In this document: one piece after another, positions 35,650-43,604 of the stretch
How the letters are laid out: each line of letters begins with the position of its first letter
Position numbering within the stretch: the first letter of the stretch is position 1
NCBI RefSeq assembly: GCF_030866805.1
Contig: NZ_CP133019.1
Span: 2,604,001 to 2,668,000 of the forward strand
DNA: 64,000 bases
From: Microbacterium terrisoli
Lineage (GTDB): Bacteria; Actinomycetota; Actinomycetes; Actinomycetales; Microbacteriaceae
Direction: 5' to 3'
Position numbers and translations under genes: made by a program
The notes under the pieces: model-generated
Seen by the model: only the letters and a program-made list of their open reading frames with translations
The model's database searches: none
Told to the model about the DNA's origin: nothing

Positions 35650-36306
35650 ATGGCTGACGACATCGATATCGTCCGCGCGATCGCACGTGCCCCCCTGCAC
35701 ACCGTGCGCCTGCGCGACCTCAAGAACCTTGGGACCAATACCTGGCGAGCAGTCGGTCGGCTGACGGAGCAAGGTGCGCTCACGAAGATCGTTCACGGGG
35801 TATACGCCGCGCCTCCTGACGGTAGGGACGGGCGTACCTGGAAGCCTCCCCTCGAAGCCGCAGCGCTTGCCATCGCCACCGCACGATTCGGAGCACGCCA
35901 AGCCGCCCTGATGGGGGTGAGCGCTGCACGCCACTGGGCCGCGATTCCCCGCGCCATCGGCGTCGCTCAGGTCGCCGTGCCGCGAGGCGGATACGCGCCG
36001 GCGACGCTCGATCGGGGCGGGATCGTTCGGTTCATCCCACGAGACCTCGGCCGGCTGGACCTCGTCGTGGAGCGCACAGCACTGGGCGACGGGATGGTCA
36101 CCACCCCGGCCCAGACGCTGTTCGACCTGCTTGTGCGACCCGACCACGATGGCCTGGCCGACGAAATCGCTGGAGCGGTCCGCAACCTCGTCCCACGGGT
36201 CCGGATCGCCGAGTTCGAGGGGATCGCTGGACGGCACACCAAACGGGGGGCCGCCGTCGAGAAGATGATCGACGAGCTGAGGGAGCGAGATGCCGAGGCG
36301 AGATGA
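35650..36306 (+). CDS. AbiEi-family antitoxin-like regulator
   Basis: The product has 218 residues. The N-terminal winged helix (about 5-60) reads RLRDLKNLGTNTWRAVGRLT followed by KIVHGVYAAPP, typical of AbiEi antitoxins of type IV toxin-antitoxin systems; the larger C-terminal domain includes TTPAQTLFDLLVRP, the AbiEi_1-like segment. AbiEi proteins repress their operon and counter the nucleotidyltransferase toxin AbiEii. No AbiEii gene follows: the next 253 bases hold no convincing frame. It may be an orphan antitoxin or a solitary regulator. AAAGGGG serves as ribosome-binding site. Confidence 0.72.
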   Translation: MADDIDIVRAIARAPLHTVRLRDLKNLGTNTWRAVGRLTEQGALTKIVHGVYAAPPDGRDGRTWKPPLEAAALAIATARFGARQAALMGVSAARHWAAIPRAIGVAQVAVPRGGYAPATLDRGGIVRFIPRDLGRLDLVVERTALGDGMVTTPAQTLFDLLVRPDHDGLADEIAGAVRNLVPRVRIAEFEGIAGRHTKRGAAVEKMIDELRERDAEAR

Positions 36307-36559
36307 GCGCTCTGTGCGCGAAGATGGCGGCGATCGGCGGGCGGAGTCCGCAGGCAGCCAACCAAACGCGTTCCTGAGCCCGCCGGTTCCTGGTCTCCTT
36401 TCTGAAGAGGACCTTCTGCGGGTCGTCGAGGCCGAACAGAGCTCCGCCGACGCACCTCCCGCGCGGCTGTGCGCGCGCACCCGCCCGGCGTTCGTCGCAT
36501 CGCTGTGCTCGGACACTACCAGTGCCTGATCGCAGGTGGCCCCGCACGAGGCCGCAACG

Positions 36560-37000
36560 CTATGCGCCCGCTGGTGGGGCCGTCGGAGGCAAGATCAGGA
36601 TGGGGCACGACGCGGCGTAGATCAGCCGATGCGCAAGCACCGGCGACCTCATGCTCTCGCGCGTACGCGGTGCGTCCAGCACCAGCAGCTCGGCACCCGC
36701 CGACTCGGCAAGCAGCACCGAGCTCGGCGCACCGCGCACCACCCGGCATGTCACAGCTGCGCCCGTGCCGAGAATGGCGGAAACGTGTGCCCGCAATGCG
36801 CGTTCGGCCGCGGCGAACTCCGCATCTGGGTCCCGCGACACGCTGGGCGGGCGACCGCGTGGCGCTGCCGGTGGCCGCGGGGGCCGCCACGCCTGCAGAG
36901 CGATCAGTTCCGCGCCTCGCGCCTGTGCCTCGGCTGCGGCGGCGATCAGTGCCTGTGGAGACCCGCTCGACGCGCTCACCGCGGCGATCACGTATGCCAT
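36560..37000 (-). CDS. Universal stress protein (UspA family)
   Basis: The product has 146 residues. The Usp fold is shown by the N-terminal strand AYVIAAVSAS, the mid segment VRGAPSSVLLAESAGAELLVLD, and the terminal SPVLAHRLIYAASCPILILPP. The ATP-binding G-x2-G-x9-G(S/T) motif is not conserved: the usual glycines after LLVLD are replaced by DAPRTRES, so ATP binding is doubtful. GGAGGGG precedes the ATG. It is the last gene of a run with SDR, small membrane protein and MFS transporter, the latter ending 30 bases upstream. The 36307-36559 gap downstream holds nothing convincing. Confidence 0.82.
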   Translation of the reverse strand: MAYVIAAVSASSGSPQALIAAAAEAQARGAELIALQAWRPPRPPAAPRGRPPSVSRDPDAEFAAAERALRAHVSAILGTGAAVTCRVVRGAPSSVLLAESAGAELLVLDAPRTRESMRSPVLAHRLIYAASCPILILPPTAPPAGA

Positions 37001-37030
37001 GTTGACCCCTCCATTCTGCTCACCGCATGA

Positions 37031-38432
37031 TCACCCATCGGCTTTGCCGCGACCCGTGCCGCTCGTCCCGTCTGCGCGCGCTTCGACCTTCGACAACGGA
37101 TCGGTGATCGACTCCAACGATCGCCTTTCGGCGTCGACGCCGAAGATCAGCGCGATCACTCCGCCGACGATCATCACACCCGCCCCGAGGTAGTAGCCGA
37201 ATGCCAGCGGTCCGCGCTGCGACCCGGCCGATCAGCGCACCGTACAGGGTGGGCGCGAGCGCGCCGGTGATCTGTCCAACGGCGAAGAAGAACGCCACGC
37301 ACCAGAACGCCGTCTGCGTGATGGCGTTGAGCAGACCGGCCTGGAACAGCGCACCCGAGACACCGAGGACGATCCCGGCCAGAGCATACGTGCCGAAGAT
37401 CATCTTCCGGCGCCCGACCGTGTCGAACAGCGGTCCCAGCACGAGCGGGCCGGCGAGGTTTCCCAGCGCGAACGGGAAGAAATAGAACGCGATGTTGGCC
37501 GCAGAGATGCCGTAGAACTGCTGCAGCACGATCGCGTACGTGAAGAAGATCGCGTTGTAGAGGAACGACTGGGTGATCATCATGCTCAGGCCGAGGAACG
37601 TCCGCCGCGGATACTTGCGCAGGAAGGTGTGCGCGACCTCTCGGAATGGAGTGTTCTCGTGCGCGACCACCTCCAGCGCGAGTTCCTCGTCGACCTCTGG
37701 GAGTTCGAAGCCGTCGGAGACGATGTCGTCCTCGATCTCGGACACCGTCGCCTCCGCTTCATCCTCACGTCCATGGGTCATCAGCCAGCGCGGACTCTCG
37801 GGGATGTGTCGGCGCAGATAGATGATGATCAGCCCCAGCACCGGTCCGATGAAGAATGCGATCCGCCAGCCCCACGCGTTGGCGAAACCCTCGTCGGCGA
37901 GCAGGAAGAGGTTCGCGAATGCGCCGAGCCCGCCGCCGAACCAATACGTACCGTTCACGGCGAGATCCACCCGCCCCCGGTACTTGGACGGGATCAGCTC
38001 GTCGATCGCGGAATTGATGGCGGTGTATTCGCCGCCGATACCCAGCCCCGCGATGAAGCGGAAGATCCACAGGAACCACATCGAGAACGACAACCCGGCA
38101 ATGCCGCTGCCGACCAGGTAGATCGCGAGCGTCAGGATGAAGAGCCTTCTGCGCCCGAGCTTGTCGGAGAGTCGACCGAAGTACAGCGCGCCGACGACTT
38201 CGCCGATGAGGTAGACGGTTCCGGTGAAGCCGACCTGCACCGAGTTCATGTTCAGGTCGTGCGCATACCCGGCGGTCGCGACGATCTGGATCTCGAGGCC
38301 GTCCAGGATCCAGGCCGTCCCCAGACCGAAGATGACCGACCAGTGGAACGCAGACCATGGCAATCTGTCCAGGCGGGCCGCGACGAGGCTGCGCACCGGT
38401 CCCTTCGACTGTGTGCTCGAGCTGGTGCCCAT
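37031..38432 (-). pseudogene. MFS transporter with 3'-terminal frameshift
   Basis: The ATG at 38432 follows a strong GAGAGGGG site. The sequence has MFS features: about 11 membrane segments, GRLSDKLGRRRLF (loop 2-3 motif), and RFIAGLGIGGEYTAINSAI. It resembles sugar/metabolite porters. After APTLYGALIGR the reading frame breaks. The current frame gives a basic tail ending at 37020. A shift of one base at the CCC run 37223-37225 restores a normal end: PLAFGYYLGAGVMIVGGVIA then FGVDAERRSLESIT, stopping at 37031. An extra G on the coding strand, either mutation or sequencing error, explains this. If real, the last helix is lost. Confidence 0.8.
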
Positions 38433-38481
38433 GCCCCTGCCCCTCTCTGCCGGCCGCACCCGGGTGCGGCATCCCTTCAAT

Positions 38482-38805
38482 TCACCCGCGCAGTTCGACA
38501 CCGGCGAAGCACAGTGCGGTGCCGCCGTCGATGACGGCCGCTGCCCGGCGCCGACGACTGGCGACGGCGACGACGACCATGCTCGTCGCGTGGACGAGGT
38601 CGACCGCGCCGCCGAGACGATGCGCGAGGCGAGAGCCTGTGCGGCTGAGCACGATGCCCTGCACGATCTGACGAGCACCCAGGATTCGCAGGGCCCAGGT
38701 GGTGAGGGCGTCGGGCTCTCCGCCCAGCTCGGCGCGCGCAATCGGTGCGGCGGCACACAACTGCCACACGCCCCACACCACGCGGACGACCTCGCCTCGC
38801 AGCAT
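38482..38805 (-). CDS. Small hydrophobic protein of unknown function
   Basis: The product has 107 residues, beginning MLRGEVVRVVWGVWQLC. It has moderately hydrophobic segments around residues 8-20, 40-52 and 66-82, with the motif LRILGARQIVQGIVLSR between them. The pattern resembles a membrane-associated small protein, but no family is recognised. Its ATG shares bases with the SDR stop codon (TGATG), so it is translationally coupled to the SDR. It is followed after 49 bases by the MFS gene. Longer upstream in-frame starts lie inside the SDR gene and are rejected. Confidence 0.65.
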   Translation of the reverse strand: MLRGEVVRVVWGVWQLCAAAPIARAELGGEPDALTTWALRILGARQIVQGIVLSRTGSRLAHRLGGAVDLVHATSMVVVAVASRRRRAAAVIDGGTALCFAGVELRG

Positions 38806-39824
38806 CAGCGCCGCCCCGTCCGCCACAGGGTCAGAGCGCCGACGACCACAGCGGCGCCGACGCTGCCGAGCAGACCGTGATGCTGCGACGCCCACACTTG
38901 GCCGCTGCGGGTGACCGCCCGATCGTCGAAGCTGCCGTGCGCGCCGTAGTCGCGCCCGCCCGCACCGTCGGCAGGCTCCCACAGGTTCGTGGGCCGGTCC
39001 TCCGGCACCGGCCGGTCGACCTGCTGAGACGAGTATCCGGTCCGGGCAAGATAGCGATCCATCAGCCCCGGCGCGAACGCGTTGACCGCCAGCGTCATCG
39101 CGGTGCTCCCGCCGACCCAGTACTCGCGCCGACGTGGATGATCGGCGGCGTACAGCACCGCCCGCGCGGCCAGATCGGTCTGGTAGATCGGCGGCACCGG
39201 CTGAGCCGGCTTCGGCAGCCGATTGATCACCCAGTCGAACTGCGGCGTGTTCACCGCAGGCATCTGCGGCATCGTGACATGGACATGACTCTTGTTGTGC
39301 CGCAGCTCGCAGCGCAGCGATTCATGGAACCCCTGGATGGCATGCTTTGACCCACAGTATGCGGTCTGCAGCGGGATGCCCCGGTATGCGAGAGCGGAGC
39401 CGACCTGCACGATGGTGCCCCGATCACGCGGCAGCATCCGCTTCAGCGCGGCCATCGTGGCATACACGTACCCGAGATAGTTCACCTCGGTCACGCGCCG
39501 GTATTCAGCGGGCGTGATGTCGGTGAACTCCGCGAACACCGAGGTGAACGCCACGTTCACCCACACGTCGATCGGTCCGAACGTCTGCTCGGCCGCCGCG
39601 GCGGCCGCCTCGACCTGCTCGGGCGACGACATGTCGGTCGGGATGGCCAGCCCCGTCCCGCCGGCGGCTTCGACGTCACGCACAGCCGCCGAAAGTCCCG
39701 CGTCGCCTCGAGCCAGCAGCGCTACCTGCGCTCCCCGGGCACCGAACGCCTGCGCGGTGGCGCGTCCGATGCCGCCGCTCGCGCCCGTGACGACGACGAC
39801 CTGGCCTGCGTGCGATGTGTCCAT
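38805..39824 (-). CDS. Short-chain dehydrogenase with C-terminal membrane helix
   Basis: The product has 339 residues, starting at ATG 39824 with GGAGG upstream. The Rossmann motif is VVTGASGGIGRAT, followed by the NAG-equivalent position WVNVAFT, Ser in QVGSALAY and the catalytic YCGSK (Tyr-x3-Lys). The core ends near residue 250; an unusual extension of about 85 residues ends in a hydrophobic stretch GLLGSVGAAVVVGALTLW followed by Arg residues, so the enzyme is probably tethered to the membrane. The substrate is unknown. It starts a run with a small membrane protein, MFS transporter and UspA protein. Confidence 0.83.
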   Translation of the reverse strand: MDTSHAGQVVVVTGASGGIGRATAQAFGARGAQVALLARGDAGLSAAVRDVEAAGGTGLAIPTDMSSPEQVEAAAAAAEQTFGPIDVWVNVAFTSVFAEFTDITPAEYRRVTEVNYLGYVYATMAALKRMLPRDRGTIVQVGSALAYRGIPLQTAYCGSKHAIQGFHESLRCELRHNKSHVHVTMPQMPAVNTPQFDWVINRLPKPAQPVPPIYQTDLAARAVLYAADHPRRREYWVGGSTAMTLAVNAFAPGLMDRYLARTGYSSQQVDRPVPEDRPTNLWEPADGAGGRDYGAHGSFDDRAVTRSGQVWASQHHGLLGSVGAAVVVGALTLWRTGRR

Positions 39825-40029
39825 GATGACCTCCAGGCTGATGGGTGCAGAAGATGGATGCCGGTGTACACCCGGATCTGCGAATTGGCCACCCCCTTGT
39901 CGACCGATGCCCGAGTCGATCGGGAGCGTCGAGGGGTTACTTCGCGTCCCAGACGTTGAGCAAGCGCGCGTCAGATACCCCGGGCATGATGGGTGTATGC
40001 CTGCCGCCCATCGTCCCGGGGTACGAGTC

Positions 40030-40434
40030 ATGCCCGGACTGACCATCCCTGAGTCCGAGTTGTCGTGGCGGTTCTCCCGGTCTTCCGGCCCCGGGGGCCA
40101 AGGTGTGAACACTGCTGACTCTCGCGTGGAACTCGCGTGGGATGCGGCAGGTTCGAACGTCCTCTCGCAGCTGCAGCGTGACCGAATCCTCGATCGACTG
40201 AGCGGTCGCCTCGTGGACGGGGTTCTGACGATCACAGCATCCGAGCACCGCGCACAGCTGCACAATCGAGACGCCGCTCGTGTCCGCCTCGCGTCGATGG
40301 TCGCCGATGCGTTGCGACCGCCTCCCCCGACGCGTCGCTCGACGACGACGACTCGAGGTGCCGAAGAACGTCGCCTGAAAGCGAAGAAACGTCGCACGGG
40401 GATCAAAGAGCTTCGCAAACGCCCCTTCGAGTAG
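40030..40434 (+). CDS. arfB: Peptidyl-tRNA hydrolase ArfB
   Basis: The product has 134 residues. The N-terminal release-factor-like domain includes SGPGGQGVN, whose GGQ releases peptide on stalled ribosomes. The C-terminal tail is strongly basic (EERRLKAKKRRTGIKEL), as needed to insert into the empty mRNA channel. It rescues ribosomes stalled on mRNAs without a stop codon. ATG 40030 is chosen to match family N-termini; ATG 39997 would add an eleven-residue leader. It is convergent with the metallopeptidase gene. Confidence 0.92.
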   Translation: MPGLTIPESELSWRFSRSSGPGGQGVNTADSRVELAWDAAGSNVLSQLQRDRILDRLSGRLVDGVLTITASEHRAQLHNRDAARVRLASMVADALRPPPPTRRSTTTTRGAEERRLKAKKRRTGIKELRKRPFE

Positions 40435-40453
40435 CGTGCGCCGGACGCGAGCC

Positions 40454-40804
40454 CTAAGCCCAGCCGAGCTCATGCAGTCGGGCATCGTCAAGGCCGAAGA
40501 AATGGCCGATCTCGTGCACGAGCGTGATGCGCACCCGCGTGCGCAGCGCATCGAGGTCGGCGCTGCGCTCCTGCATGTTGTTCTTGTACAACGTGATGCG
40601 GTCGGGCAGCTCCCCGAATCCATAGACCCCGCGGTTCGTCAGCGGATGCCCTCGATACAGCCCGTAGAGCCGCGGCCGCTGCCCCGCGGGCTGGTTCTCG
40701 ATGACGATCCCGACGTTCTCGAGTCCGCGGACCATGTCGTCGGGGAGAGCGTCGAACACCTCCGACACCATGCGCTCGAAGTCGTCGTCCGAGATCTCGA
40801 CCAT
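40454..40804 (-). CDS. Zincin-type metallopeptidase family protein
   Basis: The product has 116 residues. A HEIGHFFG motif near residues 96-103 gives HExxH, the zinc-binding signature, with a later acidic/His residue in DDARLHELG possibly completing it. The rest fits the small actinobacterial metallopeptidase family formerly DUF1025. Activity and substrate are unknown. Its ATG (40802-40804) sits in a CCATGG whose other strand starts a small open frame at 40803. Confidence 0.85.
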   Translation of the reverse strand: MVEISDDDFERMVSEVFDALPDDMVRGLENVGIVIENQPAGQRPRLYGLYRGHPLTNRGVYGFGELPDRITLYKNNMQERSADLDALRTRVRITLVHEIGHFFGLDDARLHELGWA

Positions 40805-40937
40805 GGTCCCATCCTCCCCCGTGGCGCTCCGGTCGATCGCGCTGATCGTCGGCGCGGTCGTGCTGCTGGCGACGGCGAGCGCACTGATCGGCGCCGCGGT
40901 GGGTGTCCAGAGACGACGCGCGCGCTCAGCCGAATAA
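40803..40937 (+). CDS. Possible small single-pass membrane protein
   Basis: A 44-codon frame starts MVPSSPVALRSIALIVGAVV. It has one clear hydrophobic segment (about 10-32), then QRRRARSAE, a positive-inside tail. The ATG overlaps the metallopeptidase ATG on the opposite strand in CCATGG, and there is no visible Shine-Dalgarno. A transmembrane frame with a basic end is more than chance would suggest, but conservation cannot be judged. Confidence 0.35.
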   Translation: MVPSSPVALRSIALIVGAVVLLATASALIGAAVGVQRRRARSAE

Positions 40938-40957
40938 GCCCTACCCGTCGGCGGCGC

Positions 40958-41602
40958 TCAGCCCCGCACGGCCTCGGCGATCGGGGTGTGGCCGCTGTTG
41001 AAGGCGATCGTGCGGCCGATCGTCGTGTCATCGGAGAGCACGGCGGCGATCACTGCGGCCACGTCGGCGCGCGCGATGGATCCGGATGCCGCGGCCTGCG
41101 CGTCGATGCGTCCGGTGGGCTCATCGAGGGTCAGGCTGCTGGGCGCGACGATCGTGTACGCCAGCCCGCTCGCCCGCAGGTGGGCGTCGGCAGCCGCTTT
41201 GGCTTCGGCGTAGGCGAAGAACGGGTTGTCTTCACTGACGCCGTGGTCGAGGCGCGCACCAAAGTACGACACCATCACGTAGCGCGTCACCCCGGCTGCG
41301 GCCGCAGCATCCATCGACCGGATCGCGGCGTCGCGATCGACAGCGCGCGTGCGCGCAGGATCGCCCCCGCCGGCGCCGGCCGAGAAGACGACCGCGTCGT
41401 TGCCGGCGATGATGTTCTCCAGCTGATCGACCTCGAGCAGCTCGATGTCGGCGACGAGCACCTGTGCGCCGGTGGCGGCGACGTCGGCTTCGTGCTCGGG
41501 ATTGCGGATCACGGCGGTCACCGTGTCTTCGCGGGCGACCAGCAGGGGCTCCAGGAGCCGAGCGACCTTGCCGTGACCGCCGAGGATGAGGATGCGCGCC
41601 AT
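40958..41602 (-). CDS. NAD(P)-binding SDR/NmrA-like protein
   Basis: The product has 214 residues from ATG 41602, preceded by AAGGAGA. The Rossmann motif is ILILGGHGKVARLLEPLL; the atypical-SDR segments DAVVFSAGAGGGD and YVMVSYFGARLD follow, and YAEAKAAAD has the Tyr-x3-Lys-like pair. It is in the NAD(P)H-binding group (SDR_a5-like, YwnB family). A redox sensor or reductase is possible; no substrate can be named. An in-frame extension upstream has no better start. It is divergent from the PEP-mutase-like gene, 80 bases apart. Confidence 0.85.
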   Translation of the reverse strand: MARILILGGHGKVARLLEPLLVAREDTVTAVIRNPEHEADVAATGAQVLVADIELLEVDQLENIIAGNDAVVFSAGAGGGDPARTRAVDRDAAIRSMDAAAAAGVTRYVMVSYFGARLDHGVSEDNPFFAYAEAKAAADAHLRASGLAYTIVAPSSLTLDEPTGRIDAQAAASGSIARADVAAVIAAVLSDDTTIGRTIAFNSGHTPIAEAVRG

Positions 41603-41682
41603 GGGTTCTCCTTCCGGCATCCCCTCGAGCCTACGCACCCTCGACGCGACTAGCGTGAGAACTCCGATCGAAGGAGCAACAG

Positions 41683-42486
41683 ATGCCTGACCTCGAGACC
41701 GCCGCACGATTCCGTGCCCTGCACGACGGACCGGGCCCGCTGCTGCTGCCCAACCCGTGGGACGCCGGCTCTGCCCTCGTGTTCGAGCGCCTGGGATTTC
41801 AGGCGCTGGCCACCACGAGCAACGGCTTCGCCCTCTCGCACGGCCTGCCCGACGGGGCCATCACCCGTGACGGCGTCTTCGAGGGCATCGAGATGATCGT
41901 GCAGGCGACGAGTCTGCCGGTCACCGCCGATCTCGAGCACGGTTTCGAGGAGGATGCCGCCGCCCTCGCCGACGTATATCGTCAGGCGGTCGCTGCGGGC
42001 CTTGCCGGAGGATCCATCGAGGATGCGACCGGCGCCGACGAGAAGCCGCTGTTCGAGATCGCCGAAGCCGCCGACCGCGTGCGCATCGCCGCCGAGGCCG
42101 CCCACGAGGTGAACCCCGCATTCGTGCTCACGGGCCGCGCCGAGAACTACCTGCACGGACTGCGCGATCTCGGTGACGTGATCGCCCGGCTGCAGGCATA
42201 TCAAGAGGCAGGCGCCGACGTGCTGTACGCCCCGGGACTGTCGGGAGCCGCCGACATCCGCTCCGTCATCGAAAGCGTGGACCGACCGATCAACGTGCTG
42301 TTCGGGCCCGCACACCTCACCGTGGCCGAACTCGCCGAACTCGGCGTCGCCCGCATCTCGATCGGCGGTTCGTTCGCCTTCGCCGCCTACGGCGCGGCGG
42401 CCGAGGTGGCGCGCGAGTTCCTCGAGAACGGCACGAACACGTATGCTGCGCTCTCCCGCGCGGGCCACGCGGCCACCGGGCTCTGA
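41683..42486 (+). CDS. Isocitrate lyase/PEP mutase family protein
   Basis: The product has 267 residues. The N-terminal part reads LLLPNPWDAGSALVFERLGF with TTSNGFALSHGLPDG, and DLEHGFEEDA provides the conserved metal-binding acidic residues of the superfamily (usually D-x-E/D). Later blocks SIEDATGADEKPLF and FVLTGRAENYL are typical. Members cleave or form C-C or C-P bonds next to a carboxylate (for example PEP mutase, 2-methylisocitrate lyase, oxaloacetate decarboxylase). The small actinobacterial subgroup is uncharacterised. AAGGAG precedes the ATG. It is convergent with gnd. Confidence 0.85.
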   Translation: MPDLETAARFRALHDGPGPLLLPNPWDAGSALVFERLGFQALATTSNGFALSHGLPDGAITRDGVFEGIEMIVQATSLPVTADLEHGFEEDAAALADVYRQAVAAGLAGGSIEDATGADEKPLFEIAEAADRVRIAAEAAHEVNPAFVLTGRAENYLHGLRDLGDVIARLQAYQEAGADVLYAPGLSGAADIRSVIESVDRPINVLFGPAHLTVAELAELGVARISIGGSFAFAAYGAAAEVAREFLENGTNTYAALSRAGHAATGL

Positions 42487-42495
42487 GCCGGACTG

Positions 42496-43554
42496 CTACT
42501 CGTGAGCGTCGGCCTTGCGGCCACCCGCTTCGAGCACGTCGCCGGCGGGAAGCTCTTTGTGTCCGCCGAACTGCAGACGCATCGCCGAGAGCAGCTGGTT
42601 GGCGTAATGGTCCTCGTCGCGTGAGGCGAAGCGCTCGAACAGCGCCGAAGCCAGCACCGGGACGGGAACACCCACGTCGACGGCGGCCTTCACCGTCCAG
42701 CGGCCCTCACCCGAGTCCGACACGCGCCCGGCCAGCCCGTGCAGATCGTGGTTCTCCTCGAGGGCCGCGGCGGTCAGGTCCAGCAGCCACGACGAGATGA
42801 CCGATCCGCGCCGCCAGAGCTCGGCGACCTTGGGCGTGTCGACCGTGAACTTGTAGAACTCGGGCTCTTCGAGCGGCGCGATCTCGGCAGAGTGCTCGGC
42901 CTCGCGGGTTCCGGCATCCGCGTTGTCGAGGATGTTCAGCCCCTCGGCGAGGGCGGCCATGATGCCGTATTCGATGCCGTTGTGCACCATCTTCACGAAG
43001 TGGCCGGCGCCGCTGGGCCCGCAGTGGAGGTATCCGAGCTCCTCAGGCGCGTAGTCGCCGCTGCGCCCGGGGGTGCGGTCGATATCGCCCGCGCCCGGGG
43101 CGATCGTGCGGAAGATCGGCTCCAGGCGCTGCACCGCGGCATCCGGCCCCCCGATCATCAGGCAGTACCCGCGCTCCAGACCGAACACCCCGCCGCTCGT
43201 GCCGGCGTCGATGTAGTCGATTCCGCGCTTGTCGAGTGCCTCAGCCCGGCGCACGTCGTCGCGGTAGTTGGAGTTGCCGCCGTCGATGATCGCGTCGCCG
43301 GTCTCGAAGACGTCGGCCAGCTGGTCGACCACCTTTCCGGTGATGGATGCCGGAACCATGACCCAGACCGCACGCGGAGCCTGCAGCTTCGCGGCGAGAT
43401 CGGACAGGCTGTCGGCACCCGTGGCGCCCTCGGCGACCAGTGCTGCCACGGCATCCTTGTTCGTGTCGAACACGACGCATTCGTGGCCGTCGCGCTGCAG
43501 TCGCCGCACGATGTTCGCACCCATCCGGCCGAGGCCGATCATTCCCAGTTGCAT
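42496..43554 (-). CDS. gnd: 6-phosphogluconate dehydrogenase, decarboxylating
   Basis: The product has 352 residues, the short form (about 300-350) rather than the 470-residue enzyme. The N-terminal NAD(P) motif is LGMIGLGRMGANIVRRL with DTNKD, the substrate site includes DAGTSGGVFGLERGYCLMIGG, and the catalytic HCGPSGAGHFVKMVHNGIEYG has the Lys-x2-Asn pair. It oxidises 6-phosphogluconate to ribulose 5-phosphate plus CO2. An acidic residue after the second strand suggests NAD may be preferred over NADP. GGAGAGG precedes the ATG. It is the last gene of the gap, msrA, GNAT, ycaQ-like, gnd run. Confidence 0.92.
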   Translation of the reverse strand: MQLGMIGLGRMGANIVRRLQRDGHECVVFDTNKDAVAALVAEGATGADSLSDLAAKLQAPRAVWVMVPASITGKVVDQLADVFETGDAIIDGGNSNYRDDVRRAEALDKRGIDYIDAGTSGGVFGLERGYCLMIGGPDAAVQRLEPIFRTIAPGAGDIDRTPGRSGDYAPEELGYLHCGPSGAGHFVKMVHNGIEYGIMAALAEGLNILDNADAGTREAEHSAEIAPLEEPEFYKFTVDTPKVAELWRRGSVISSWLLDLTAAALEENHDLHGLAGRVSDSGEGRWTVKAAVDVGVPVPVLASALFERFASRDEDHYANQLLSAMRLQFGGHKELPAGDVLEAGGRKADAHE

Positions 43555-43604
43555 TGCCGTTCCTCTCCGGCCCGTGGTCACAGGCACTCGGAAGTCTAGG
43601 CCGG

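Noticed and set aside
36290-36529. 79-codon frame after abiEi, considered as a toxin partner
   Set aside because: It has no similarity to AbiEii nucleotidyltransferases, no ribosome-binding site, and low-complexity composition.
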